62,602 nt of DNA from Levilactobacillus paucivorans (GCF_001437125.1 NZ_JQCA01000029.1:1-62602), one strand, 5' to 3'. Shown: positions 51,193-60,045, counted from the stretch's first letter. Program-made: numbers and translations. The notes: generated from the letters alone by a model not told the origin.

Positions 51193-52122
51193 ATGCGAAA
51201 ACACTTACGTCGATGGCTAGCCGGACTTCTGTTAGTCATTTTGATCATACCAATGAGTGGCTGTAGCCTGCCCGGGTTGGCTGGTTCCGGCGACAATACC
51301 GTTCGGATTGCCGCGCAGAACACCACCGAGCAACAGATCATGGCCTACATGATTCAAGGCATGATTAGCCACTACACCGATTTGGATTCAACCATTATTA
51401 ATAACTTAGGCTCCGGAAATGTCAGCTTTAACGCCCTCAAAAACGGCAACGCTGACATCTCCTCCATCCGGTTCTACGGGACCGACTTGACCACCGTTCT
51501 GAACGAAAAATTCGAGCGGGATCCCGCGACCGTGAAGTCAACGGTCACCAAGGCCTTCGAAGACCGTTACCATATGACTTACTTTGAGTCCTATGGATTC
51601 GCCGATACCTATGCCTGGATGGTCAAGCAGAGTTACGCCAAGAAACACCATCTGGAAAATGTCAGTGATTTGAAGAAACTCGCCCCAACCATGAAGGTCG
51701 GGATTGACCAAATCTGGCAAAACCGTCCCGGTGACGGTTACCCCGCCTTCCAAAAGGATTACGGATTTAGCTTCGGGACCGTTTACCCCATGCAACTCGG
51801 GTTACTCTACGATGCCTTGGCTTCCGACAAGATGGACGCCGTGCTGGGTTACTCCACCGACGGCCGAGTCGGCAGCTACAATTTAAAGCTGTTAAAGGAT
51901 GACAAGGACTTCTTCCCACCCTACGATGGGAGTCCCGTCGCTACCGACGCCATCTTGAAGAAACACCCAGAACTCAAGCCCGTCATCAACCGGATGGTGG
52001 GTAAGATTTCACTGAAGACCATGCAACAGCTAAACTACCAGGTCGACGATCAGCTCCAAGAACCACAGACCGTGGCCAAGGCTTATCTGAAACAACACCA
52101 CTACTTTGAAGGGGGGAACTAG
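51193..52122 (+). CDS. opuCC: Osmoprotectant-binding lipoprotein
   Basis: A 309-residue lipoprotein: signal peptide LAGLLLVILIIPMSGC with the lipobox Cys, then an OpuAC/ProX-type binding fold with VRIAAQNTTEQQIMAYM, ADISSIRFYGTDLTTV and DAVLGYSTDGRVGSYNL. Aromatic residues in such proteins cage the quaternary ammonium ligand. It sits between the two permease genes as in listerial and staphylococcal opuC operons. AGGAGG precedes the ATG. Confidence 0.94.
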   Translation: MRKHLRRWLAGLLLVILIIPMSGCSLPGLAGSGDNTVRIAAQNTTEQQIMAYMIQGMISHYTDLDSTIINNLGSGNVSFNALKNGNADISSIRFYGTDLTTVLNEKFERDPATVKSTVTKAFEDRYHMTYFESYGFADTYAWMVKQSYAKKHHLENVSDLKKLAPTMKVGIDQIWQNRPGDGYPAFQKDYGFSFGTVYPMQLGLLYDALASDKMDAVLGYSTDGRVGSYNLKLLKDDKDFFPPYDGSPVATDAILKKHPELKPVINRMVGKISLKTMQQLNYQVDDQLQEPQTVAKAYLKQHHYFEGGN

Positions 52123-52124
52123 GC

Positions 52125-52787
52125 ATGAAAGACATGGGCTTATTCAGTCAGTTAATTTACTACTTTACGCATAACGGCATGTACGTCCTCAATCAATTCA
52201 ACCTGACGTTCCTCGTTTCAATCTATGGGGTCTTGTTCGGCGCCATTGTGGGGATTCCTATTGGAATCTGGATTTCACAGAACCGTAAGCTCTCCCCAAT
52301 TATCATTGGGATTGCCAACGTGATCCAAACCATTCCTTCCCTGGCGATGTTATCCATCTTGATGTTGGGACTGGGACTCGGGCAGAACACGGTGATTGCC
52401 ACCGTCTTCCTGTACTCGCTGTTGCCAATCATCAAGAACACCTACACGGGGATGCTCAGTGTTGACCCCGACGTCTTGGATGCCGGGAAAGGCATGGGGA
52501 TGACGCGGTTCCAGGTCATGAAGACCATTCGGATTCCGCTGTCATTGTCCGTGATCATCGCCGGAATTCGAAATGCTCTGGTCTTGGGCATTGGGATTAC
52601 CGTGATTGGGTCCTTCATTGGGTCCGGTGGTCTGGGGGACATTATCGTCCGCGGGACCAACGCCACCAATGGTGGGGCCATCATCCTGGCCGGTGCCCTA
52701 CCGACTGCCTTAATGGCAATCATCACCGACCTCGTGCTGTCCTTTATTGAAAAGCGGTTAATGCCAAAGACCTCTTCGGAGAACTAA
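52125..52787 (+). CDS. opuCD: Osmoprotectant ABC transporter permease
   Basis: A 220-residue permease with about six spans and the coupling motif SVDPDVLDAGKGMGMTRFQVMKTIRIPLSLSVIIAGI, paralogous to the permease at 50556. It starts two bases after the binding-protein gene behind a GGGGGG-containing site. It completes the opuC transporter. A type II palindromic element and then a strong terminator follow. Confidence 0.94.
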   Translation: MKDMGLFSQLIYYFTHNGMYVLNQFNLTFLVSIYGVLFGAIVGIPIGIWISQNRKLSPIIIGIANVIQTIPSLAMLSILMLGLGLGQNTVIATVFLYSLLPIIKNTYTGMLSVDPDVLDAGKGMGMTRFQVMKTIRIPLSLSVIIAGIRNALVLGIGITVIGSFIGSGGLGDIIVRGTNATNGGAIILAGALPTALMAIITDLVLSFIEKRLMPKTSSEN

Positions 52788-52851
52788 CTCTTAAGGGCCG
52801 TTAGGCCGGCTCTTTGGTTCTTGAATTTGAATCTCAAGTTTGAGACAAAAT

Positions 52852-53038
52852 GGCCGCCTGCGGCTGCCAGGGATTACGCCTGCTGTGGGGACGCTTCAGC
52901 CTGAGGACCGGGCTTCTCGCTCGATTTGAAGCCCCGAAGACCACGTGTCTTCAAAGTCGCCCATGCTGTAAACTGGCCCAAACCGCCAGTTAACACCATT
53001 TGCACGGCCGGCTCCATCCCTGGCCTCCTCCGGCTAAG
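52852..53038 (+). repeat. Type II covarying palindromic element
   Basis: Closing stem GCCAGGGAT (52865-52873) pairs with ATCCCTGGC (53016-53024). Hairpins TTTGAAG../CTTCAAA and TGCTGTAAACTGGC../GCCAGTTAACACCA are present. It lies between the last opuC gene and the operon terminator at 53120, so it is probably part of the opuC transcript. Confidence 0.86.
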
Positions 53039-53119
53039 ACTGTTTTTCAAGTTAACGCTGGTGCCAGGAACTGCCAACTTTTGAAGCTTTCAATCACCAA
53101 AACTGAACAATTTAAATGA

Positions 53120-53148
53120 GGGTCGAGACGTCCGGTCTCGACCCTTTT
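53120..53148 (+). terminator. Terminator of the opuC operon
   Basis: GGGTCGAGAC pairs perfectly with GTCTCGACCC around a five-base loop and is followed by TTTTCT. Confidence 0.9.
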
Positions 53149-53387
53149 CTACTGGATTTAATCCTGTACTGTCTGTGAGTGCCACTCTAAAGGATGGTCA
53201 CAACTCCCCGTCGTCAATGCGTCACGCCTATAGCCACGCCATCTGCATCCCCAAGTTACGATAGGATCATCCCTATTCGACAAACTCCAATCCACAGCAA
53301 CCACCAGAGTTCAGGACCAGCCACTTCTTTCTGCCACAACTTCCAATGATCCCCCTCATTTCTGGCAAAGCTGGATCTAAGCCTGAA

Positions 53388-53525
53388 GGGGGGCTGATAG
53401 GAGGCTCAGCCGTGTCGTTTTCGTTAGCTGAGTGGTTTTCTCAGGTTACGAAAAGGCCGAGCTTTGAGACCGCCCTTCGGGCTCAAAGTCGCGCCCACAG
53501 CGTTCCAGCCTCCTAGCAGACCCCC
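53388..53525 (-). repeat. Type III covarying palindromic element
   Basis: Closing arms 53388-53405 and 53507-53525 pair over about 18 bases. On the minus strand: AGGCTGGAACGCTGTGGGCGCG, hairpin CTTTGAGCCC../GGGCGGTCTCAAAG, CGGCC, hairpin TTTTCGTAACCTGAG../CTCAGCTAACGAAAA and CGACACGGCTGAGCC. It aligns with the copies at 3594 and 5648 at the junctions only. Confidence 0.82.
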
Positions 53526-53685
53526 GAAAGGCGATGGCTAAAAAACATTTGATTCAAAACCAAAGTACAAGATCTTAGAACTATTTGCCCTGCGGTCAAA
53601 GGAACCAAGATAAGGGTGCCGTATCCTCACGACTGGAGATATTTGGTATACTGTAAACAAAATCTATGAAAGCGAGGCCTTCCTC

Positions 53686-55014
53686 GTGACTCGATCTAAA
53701 CAAGCTGGGATGGACTTCTCGGTGGGGACCCTTAATTTTCTGGCCAACGTCGGCATCATTCTTCCCTACCTACTCATCTTAGCCCGATTCCAACAAACCC
53801 AAAGTACCACCTACCTGATCGCCCTCGTGGCCTTCTACGTCTCTCGTGCCGCTAGTATCTTCTACACCAAGCGACTTCACCTGCGAGCCTCGACCTACCT
53901 CATTTTGAGCCTGACGTTGGGGGCTGCCGGCAGTCTGGTCTTTGCCTTTACCGCGCATCTCGGGTGGCTCATCATTGGGAGTCTTCTGTGGGGCTACAGT
54001 GCCGCCACCATCTGGCCGTACTTTCTCACGGTGAAACTTCACCTGACGAACCTGACCAACTTTAAAATGAAACGGATCTACTGGTTAATCTTTGCCGGAC
54101 TGGGTGTAATTGCGGTGATCGACATCGTTACCAAGTTTAACTACACCCTGACATTCGCCCTATTAGGCGTGCTCTACCTTGTGGCGCTACCTGGCGGGAT
54201 GATGCTTCAGAACGTCACTCGAGGACTCTATGACGACCTGCCATGGCAGATTAAACCCTTCCAACAAGGTTGGCGCTGGGCACTGTCCTTGGTCTTCTTC
54301 GCCGTCATGGGGGTCCTGACGACTTTGCGGAAGGCCACGGTTCACTTACCAACTTGGTTGACGCTGACTATCATCGGCGTTGCCCTAATCATCCTGATTG
54401 TGGAACTGCGCTTTGACTGGCACGTCTTGCCGCAATACAAGCTACGGTTATTGAGCCGGGGCTTTCTGGTTAGTCTGGTGCTCCTCTTTAACAGTTTCTT
54501 TGCCTACTTCTACCTTGGTAAAAACGGGATGTACGTGGTCTTTGCCATTTATCTATTGGGCCTCGAAACCGGCTATCCCCTGTATCATCGCCTGGGACGT
54601 GGAAATGACTTCCGATCCCGTGATTTAAGTCTGATCGGGGTAATCGTGGGACAAGTCCTACTGCTAGTGCCCTGGATTGGCTCCTATTTGCTCGGTATGC
54701 TCCTGATCACCCTCTACGTGGGTTACGACAACCCCACCATCAACGCGACCCTCTACGGCCTCGAGACGGTCGATAGCGACAGCGCCATGGTTCACAAGTA
54801 TCGCTTCTCAACTTATGGCGGTCTGCTATGCCAACTTGGCATCTTCGGCCTACTGGTCGCGCTAAGTGCCGCCGCCCACCGGCCTTTGCTGGCCTTCTTC
54901 AATCCACAGACCACCGGCCACTTCGCCCTGTACTTCTATGGACTGAGTTGCCCCCTCGTCGTCATCTCACTGTTACTGACCCTGGGAAACATCTGGGTGC
55001 GACCACGAAACTAA
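53686..55014 (+). CDS. Polytopic membrane protein, MFS-like, unknown substrate
   Basis: A 442-residue protein with about 12 hydrophobic segments and the general layout of a major facilitator (a basic loop KRLHLRAS between spans 2 and 3), but without clear sugar- or drug-family signatures. The second half has LLSRGFLVSLVLLFNSFFAYFYLGKNGMYVVFAIYLLGLE and CPLVVISLLLTLGNIWVRPRN. The start is GTG at 53686, eight bases after GAGG. It is a single-gene unit with a good terminator. I cannot name a substrate. Confidence 0.75.
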   Translation: MTRSKQAGMDFSVGTLNFLANVGIILPYLLILARFQQTQSTTYLIALVAFYVSRAASIFYTKRLHLRASTYLILSLTLGAAGSLVFAFTAHLGWLIIGSLLWGYSAATIWPYFLTVKLHLTNLTNFKMKRIYWLIFAGLGVIAVIDIVTKFNYTLTFALLGVLYLVALPGGMMLQNVTRGLYDDLPWQIKPFQQGWRWALSLVFFAVMGVLTTLRKATVHLPTWLTLTIIGVALIILIVELRFDWHVLPQYKLRLLSRGFLVSLVLLFNSFFAYFYLGKNGMYVVFAIYLLGLETGYPLYHRLGRGNDFRSRDLSLIGVIVGQVLLLVPWIGSYLLGMLLITLYVGYDNPTINATLYGLETVDSDSAMVHKYRFSTYGGLLCQLGIFGLLVALSAAAHRPLLAFFNPQTTGHFALYFYGLSCPLVVISLLLTLGNIWVRPRN

Positions 55015-55026
55015 ACAATCCTTGCC

Positions 55027-55056
55027 AACGTCGAGCCCGTACTCGGCGTTTTTTTC
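55027..55056 (+). terminator. Terminator of the 442-aa membrane protein gene
   Basis: AACGTCGAG pairs with CTCGGCGTT (one wobble) and is followed by seven T. Confidence 0.88.
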
Positions 55057-55258
55057 TGCACTCAAGCGTCGGTTAAGCCTATAACCACGGGATTATCACC
55101 GTTTATAAATTAATTTATGGTGTGAATTTGTTTACTCCCTCCGACCCACATGGTATGGTCTATCTGACCATCATGAAGGCCCTTGATCGTGAGGACTAAC
55201 CACCAAATTAGTTTCACTATTGTAACCGCTTACCAAAAGTTCTTAAGGAGGACTCCCC

Positions 55259-57277
55259 ATGCTTCATAACCCCCATCTGCGTTGGCTCGGCCTATTCTGT
55301 GTCGTCCTAGGCGTGACCACGCTAACCACCGCGCCAGCCCTGGCCGACCGCCATACCTCGTCGGCCAACCGAACCGTCGAAGTTGCCGACAACCTCACCA
55401 TCCGCGAAGCCTTTAGCCATGACCCCCAGCTGATGGCAGATGTGCTCGACTCGCAGTACCTCGCCAAGCGTCTGACCCCCGAGGATTCGCTGGCTGACTT
55501 GCGCCGCATCGCCTACAGCCTGACGATCCACATTCACCACCCCATCACGGACTACCAGGACCTGCTTCAACTGAAAGGGGTTGTTAACCGTCTGGTCATC
55601 CGCAACCAAACCAATCTATCCGGGGCCAATTTGAAATTAATTCTGGGCATGTTCCCTGTCGACGACGCGGCCAATCCCAACTGGATGCTCAACAATATCG
55701 ATGCCTTAGCCCTGGTTAATGACGGCCTCGACAATACCGATTTCGCCACGATTGTAGCCTTCCTGAAATCGATCCCCAAGCCCGTCGACGCGCCAACGCC
55801 CGCTGACTTCGATTGGACCGCCATTTCGAGTCTGAACCTCTCCAATAACAACATCACTGATTTGTCCCTGGTTAAACAGATCTACCAGTTCGACAACCCC
55901 AAGACCAATCAGGTCAACTTCTTCACGGCCTGGGGTCAGCATCACCCGTCGGCTAAACGCCTACCAACCACCACGGTGACCGACCACACCATCGCCATCG
56001 ACCCCAAAGTTACGCAAGAATACCAGCTTGATAAGCTTAACCGCTACACCACCAATAGTCTCTTCTTCAATTTTTCCCGGAAGAGTAGCTTCTATTACCG
56101 CATCTTCCAAGACGACCTCGACGGCACGGAAACACTGGCCAGTGACGATCCCGAGAAAATTGTCGATGGTGTCACAACCCTTCCCGACGAGGGCGTTTAT
56201 CCCGCCTATGGGAGTCGGAATCTAACGGTCGACGGCCACCTGCTGGGCAACGGTCGGTTCTATAACTCCCTGAGCTACGCCTTCCCCGAGTTCCAACCAT
56301 TAGCTGAACCCGAAGACATGGATAAGCTCTCTGACCTGTATACCAACGCCGGCTTTACCCTGACTGAGCCGCTCTCCAGCGACACCTACGTCGTTAAAGT
56401 TCCAGACGGCGCCGACACGGTGCGCTTCCGCACGATGTATTTGAATATGTATAGTGCCGCGCAGACTGGCTACACGCAAGACTACGAGATCCCTTTGAAA
56501 TGGACCTCGTCATCCTCCTCATCAAGTTCGAGTTCCGGATCGTCCAGTTCGAGTTCTAGTGGGTCCAGTTCGAGTTCGTCGAGTTCCGGTGGCGGTGGCG
56601 GCATCACGCCTAAAGGCGCCGCGGTCTATGGTTTGAAGAAGATTGGCCTCTACAATGACACGCATTTCACGAAAAAGGCCCGGCTGCATTTCTACCGGAA
56701 ACAGCCGCGCATCAACCGCCCCATGTTTCGCGTGACCGGCTATGCCAAGTCTCCTCAGGGTCGGCTGCGCTACCTGGTCAAGGACGTCAACCACCACTCG
56801 AAGACGGCGGGTAAGACCGGCTACATCACCGCCAGTCCCAAATACGTGGGACCCGTCTACTACCGGCAAGTCGCCAAGACCATCACGGTCATCAATCCCC
56901 AAGGCATCAACGCCTACCGGAAGAAGAACCTGACAGGTAAGGTCACCCACTACCGCCAAGGCCAGATGATCAAGGTAAAACGGTTGGTCAGCCACAACCT
57001 AACGACGCGCTACGTCCTGCCAAATGGCCGCTACATCACAGCCAATAAGAAACTCATCCGTAATGGTTGCCATCCCCAGGCTAAACGGATCGTCACCAAG
57101 CATGGCGTCAACCGCTACCGCGATCGCAACCTACGGCATCGCCAGCGCCACTACCGGCGGGGAACTGTCCTGACCGTGACCGGCTGGGACTACAGTGATT
57201 CCGGTAAGTTGCGCTACCGCGTTAAGGGTGGTGGGTATGTGACTGGGAACCGTGAGCTGGTAAGGGTTGTGAAATAA
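55259..57277 (+). CDS. Large exported surface protein: LRR-like domain, Ser linker, DUF5776-like repeats
   Basis: A 672-residue secreted protein. Signal peptide (LGLFCVVLGVTTLTTAPALA), then a leucine-rich-repeat-like domain (about 45-250) with SLNLSNNNITDLSLV, a roughly 140-residue beta-rich region, a pure Ser/Gly linker (about 422-452), and three basic modules (about 455-672) of the pattern K-x-x-INAYRKKNLTGKVTHYRQG..RYVLPNGRYITANK typical of DUF5776 wall-binding domains. There is no LPxTG motif, so the basic modules probably hold it to the wall. It may act as an adhesin. AAGGAGG precedes the ATG. Confidence 0.88.
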   Translation: MLHNPHLRWLGLFCVVLGVTTLTTAPALADRHTSSANRTVEVADNLTIREAFSHDPQLMADVLDSQYLAKRLTPEDSLADLRRIAYSLTIHIHHPITDYQDLLQLKGVVNRLVIRNQTNLSGANLKLILGMFPVDDAANPNWMLNNIDALALVNDGLDNTDFATIVAFLKSIPKPVDAPTPADFDWTAISSLNLSNNNITDLSLVKQIYQFDNPKTNQVNFFTAWGQHHPSAKRLPTTTVTDHTIAIDPKVTQEYQLDKLNRYTTNSLFFNFSRKSSFYYRIFQDDLDGTETLASDDPEKIVDGVTTLPDEGVYPAYGSRNLTVDGHLLGNGRFYNSLSYAFPEFQPLAEPEDMDKLSDLYTNAGFTLTEPLSSDTYVVKVPDGADTVRFRTMYLNMYSAAQTGYTQDYEIPLKWTSSSSSSSSSSGSSSSSSSGSSSSSSSSGGGGGITPKGAAVYGLKKIGLYNDTHFTKKARLHFYRKQPRINRPMFRVTGYAKSPQGRLRYLVKDVNHHSKTAGKTGYITASPKYVGPVYYRQVAKTITVINPQGINAYRKKNLTGKVTHYRQGQMIKVKRLVSHNLTTRYVLPNGRYITANKKLIRNGCHPQAKRIVTKHGVNRYRDRNLRHRQRHYRRGTVLTVTGWDYSDSGKLRYRVKGGGYVTGNRELVRVVK

Positions 57278-57282
57278 AAAAA

Positions 57283-57302
57283 GGTAGCCTTCCCAGGCTA
57301 CC
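57283..57302 (-). terminator. Terminator on the minus strand beyond a Crp/Fnr remnant
   Basis: GGTAGCCT pairs with AGGCTACC around four bases and is followed by seven T on the minus strand. No intact minus-strand gene precedes it, only the remnant at 57311. Confidence 0.75.
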
Positions 57303-57310
57303 CAATAACA

Positions 57311-57403
57311 TCAAATAAGGCGGACATGCTTGCCGTCTAGCTTCAATAACCCCTCGGCCACCAGTTGTGAGAGCTGGCGACTCAAGGTTTCCGGCACAAC
57401 CAT
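57311..57403 (-). pseudogene. C-terminal remnant of a Crp/Fnr-family regulator
   Basis: The minus strand encodes VPETLSRQLSQLVAEGLLKL followed by DGKHVRLI and a stop, which is the recognition helix and wing of a Crp/Fnr helix-turn-helix (compare TxETxSRxL). Only about 30 codons remain; upstream sequence changes to unrelated plus-strand coding-like DNA. Its terminator survives at 57283. The rest of the gene was evidently deleted. Confidence 0.7.
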
Positions 57404-57691
57404 GGTGCCGTTCAACGATGCGCCGCACGAGATGGACATCCCTAATGATGCCTACCCCGTAGCCGACGCTAACGGCGACTTTGCTTACACCAAGGTCGTG
57501 CCACTGGCCGCCCTGAGAAGTTCAAGGCCACCTTCAACGACAGTGACCTCGAGCTTGATAAGCGGGTCATCTACATCCATGGGGTGACCGATGACGTCGT
57601 TCTACCTGACACGGTGGCTGGCGCCGTGGGTCACTACTCCACGCATGTCACTCTCCCAATTGCGGTGGGGAAGATCGTAGCCGTGAAGTAA
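57402..57691 (+). pseudogene. Remnant of an unidentified gene with a frameshift
   Basis: From 57402 the plus strand reads MVPFNDAPHEMDIPNDAYPV and then DANGDFAYTKVVPLAAL in one frame; from about 57515 it continues as EKFKATFNDSDLELDKRVIY, then IHGVTDDVVLPDTVAGAVGH, ending LPIAVGKIVAVK and TAA at 57689-57691. Joining the two requires one missing base near 57513. The sense of the combined sequence is convincing, but I do not recognise the family, and the 5' part is missing. Confidence 0.6.
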
Positions 57692-57757
57692 CGTCGGCTG
57701 GTCCTTCAGAAACAGTATGGCCGAGTCAATGAAAAATTAGCGACTAGATATTGTAAA

Positions 57758-57789
57758 GCCGTCACGGCAACTGTCGTGGCGGCCTTTTT
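57758..57789 (+). terminator. Terminator after the unidentified remnant
   Basis: GCCGTCACG pairs with CGTGGCGGC and is followed by CTTTTT. Confidence 0.8.
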
Positions 57790-57803
57790 AGCATCCTTGG
57801 CCA

Positions 57804-57836
57804 CAAAAAAAGTGCGATCCATTTCCGGATCACACT
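57804..57836 (-). terminator. Terminator of the WxL surface-complex operon
   Basis: AGTGTGATCC pairs with GGATCGCACT (one wobble) and is followed by seven T on the minus strand, 40 bases after the last stop. Confidence 0.9.
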
Positions 57837-57875
57837 CTAATAAATTTGTTTATTTAATGACTAACCCCACAATGT

Positions 57876-59525
57876 TTAATTGCCAGGCGCGTCCGTCAAT
57901 GACCACGTGATGGACCCCGAATAACCGGTGGCCCCACCCGCAGCGTAGATGTTCGGGTTAGCGTCCAGGTAAACCCCGGCTGGTACGGAACTGCCATCGT
58001 AGGACTTACCATCTTGATTCCAGCTCTTGGCGATGTCTGTCGAGTTACTGTCGCGCTTACCAGAGGCCACAGGGACCGCGTTACCGCTGTCTAACTGGGT
58101 CCTGGTCCCATTACCATCTTCGTAGACGATATGGCCACTGAGCGTTCGATTACTACCATCTGTGGCGGTCATCGGCGTTGCGTTAGCGGTGACATACCAG
58201 GCCGACCCCATCTCACGGGTATCGGAAATATTGATCTGATAGTCGCCAGGCGCATAGAGCGTCTTTTGACCAGGAATTGGCAAAGTAGCGCCGTTCCCAA
58301 AGACCATATTGGTCATGTCGCCGAACTGTAACTTCCCGGCACCACGCGTCACGGAAATCGTGGCTGGCGTTGTCGAGGCATTACCATCGGCGTCAGAGAC
58401 ATTCATCGTGACGTCTTGCGTTCCACCAGCAACGGTTGCCTTAAGACTGTCGCCGTCAGTAGTATCGTAGGCCAAGGTCGATGGCGTGGTGCCATCTGGC
58501 TTAGTCGCCGTCATGCCGGTCTGCGAGGCAATCCAGGTCGCAATCTCCGACGAAGACTTGCCGGCAATGTGCGCATCCCAGTCATCTGGTGAGACGGTGA
58601 GGGATGGCGTGCCTGAGGTGATGGTTAGCGGAACGGTGTTAACGACTGTAGCCGAGGCACTCTTGGAATCCCCAAAGTCATTGTATTCGGTAGCTGTAAT
58701 ACTACTTGTCGCATTCAACGTCTTTAAGGTATCCGTTCCTAAGTTAATCGTAAATTTACCAGTAGAGTCAGCCTGAGCGACGTGCGTCCCATCAAGACCG
58801 GTCAACTTAACCTTCAAGTTAGGCTGGGCAGTACCAGTGACCGTATGGGCCGAAGAAGCAATGGTGCCGCCACCATCGATCGTAATATCCCCCATGTTCT
58901 TAATGACATCCGGATCGGCTTTCAACTGAACCGTGTAGTACATAGCGGTTCCTTCTGCCACATAATCTTCCTTATAGTCATACGAGAATCCAATGTTGAT
59001 TGGTAAAGTAATCGTATCTCCAAGGCCTCTTAAATCGACATCCAATTCCGTCCACCCTGATGGAAACTTAGTTACCGACGTTGGTGTCCCAGTAATCCAA
59101 CTTGTCACAGAGTTTCGAACAAGTGAGATGGGTTTGCCATTAAACGTATAACTGATATCAGGATAAACTTTCTGATTAAAATAACCATGAGTAAGATGCA
59201 TTGATCCATAGTCGGGGGCTGTAAACTTCACCCAAAACTTAGTCGTTTTTGTCGTAATTCGACCACCCGAAACACCATTAGCATAGACCCCACTGTCTTG
59301 GTTAGGATAACTACCAGGCCCATAGTCTCCACCATTTGTACTTCCATCAACTAGGTTAGCAGCATCTCGTTGCGAGTTATAAGTATTACCAGACAGTTGC
59401 GTCGCATCCGCATCTACACCACTAGGATTGCCCAAAGCATGTGCCGAAGTCGAAACAACTAAAGATCCCGCGCTGACAAAAGTCAGCAGTAAGCTCAGTT
59501 GGAGCAAAAGTTTCTTTAGCTTCAT
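57876..59525 (-). CDS. Large WxL-domain surface protein
   Basis: A 549-residue exported protein, last in the four-gene surface operon. Signal peptide (LLLQLSLLLTFVSAGSLVVS, cut near AHA), an N-terminal region of about 190 residues rich in aromatic beta-strands, Ig-like repeats (about 215-390, with TVTGTAQPNLKVKLTGLDG and VTMNVSDADGNAS), and a C-terminal WxL domain (about 390-549) with ISDTREMGSAWYVTANATPM and the ending YSGSITWSLTDAPGN. WxL domains bind peptidoglycan non-covalently. It likely forms a surface complex with the other three products. It starts six bases after the LPQTxE gene stop. Confidence 0.9.
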   Translation of the reverse strand: MKLKKLLLQLSLLLTFVSAGSLVVSTSAHALGNPSGVDADATQLSGNTYNSQRDAANLVDGSTNGGDYGPGSYPNQDSGVYANGVSGGRITTKTTKFWVKFTAPDYGSMHLTHGYFNQKVYPDISYTFNGKPISLVRNSVTSWITGTPTSVTKFPSGWTELDVDLRGLGDTITLPINIGFSYDYKEDYVAEGTAMYYTVQLKADPDVIKNMGDITIDGGGTIASSAHTVTGTAQPNLKVKLTGLDGTHVAQADSTGKFTINLGTDTLKTLNATSSITATEYNDFGDSKSASATVVNTVPLTITSGTPSLTVSPDDWDAHIAGKSSSEIATWIASQTGMTATKPDGTTPSTLAYDTTDGDSLKATVAGGTQDVTMNVSDADGNASTTPATISVTRGAGKLQFGDMTNMVFGNGATLPIPGQKTLYAPGDYQINISDTREMGSAWYVTANATPMTATDGSNRTLSGHIVYEDGNGTRTQLDSGNAVPVASGKRDSNSTDIAKSWNQDGKSYDGSSVPAGVYLDANPNIYAAGGATGYSGSITWSLTDAPGN

Positions 59526-59531
59526 TGCAAC

Positions 59532-60014
59532 TTACCCCCTCTCGTTGAGTAAACGGGCTTGACGATAAACACTCATTGCCAAAACTAAAACAATTAATAA
59601 AAGTAAGCCAACCAAACTGGTTAAGAAGACTCGCGATTCATTGGTTTGTGGTAACCGTCCAGCAACTAAATCTGCTGAACCGGCCTTCACAATGGTTCCT
59701 AATTTATTTGACTTTGTTGGGTTGTTTACTGGATTATTCGTTTTGTCCTTGTTAGTTGTCTTCTTACCAGAAGGTTTATCAGGAACTACCGGAAGATCCG
59801 CACCAGATCCCGTGTGAACCTTAGATGGCTCAGGAACCGGTTTAGGTTCCGGAGTTGGTTCCGGAGTTGGTGGTACTGGATAACCCTGAATATACACACT
59901 AGTCTGTGTTGTACCACTAGTTCCATCTACAGTTGCGGCGAACGCTGGTGTCGCTACGCCGATCCCAACGGCCAACGCGAGCGCCATAATTAAGTTTATG
60001 ATGAATTTCTTCAT
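59532..60014 (-). CDS. Small LPxTG-type (LPQTNE) wall-anchored protein of the WxL complex
   Basis: A 160-residue protein: signal peptide (KKFIINLIMALALAVGIGVA, cut near AFAAT), a Pro/Glu spacer PVPPTPEPTPEPKPVPEP, a Lys/Asn-rich region, then the sortase site GRLPQTNES, a hydrophobic helix (VFLTSLVGLLLLIVLVLAMSVY) and a basic tail RQARLLNERG. LPQTxE is the usual sortase A motif in lactobacilli. It probably anchors the complex covalently. The ATG at 60014 has AAAGGAGG ten bases upstream; upstream codons in the same frame overlap the preceding gene. Confidence 0.9.
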   Translation of the reverse strand: MKKFIINLIMALALAVGIGVATPAFAATVDGTSGTTQTSVYIQGYPVPPTPEPTPEPKPVPEPSKVHTGSGADLPVVPDKPSGKKTTNKDKTNNPVNNPTKSNKLGTIVKAGSADLVAGRLPQTNESRVFLTSLVGLLLLIVLVLAMSVYRQARLLNERG

Positions 60015-60045
60015 ACCAACGCCCTCCTTTCTCAAGGGACTTCGC

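Noticed and set aside
3594-53525. CRISPR array or tRNA genes as explanation for the repeats
   Set aside because: The repeats are dispersed, long and internally palindromic with no regular spacers or Cas genes. The cloverleaf-like shape lacks tRNA TPsiC, anticodon and CCA features.
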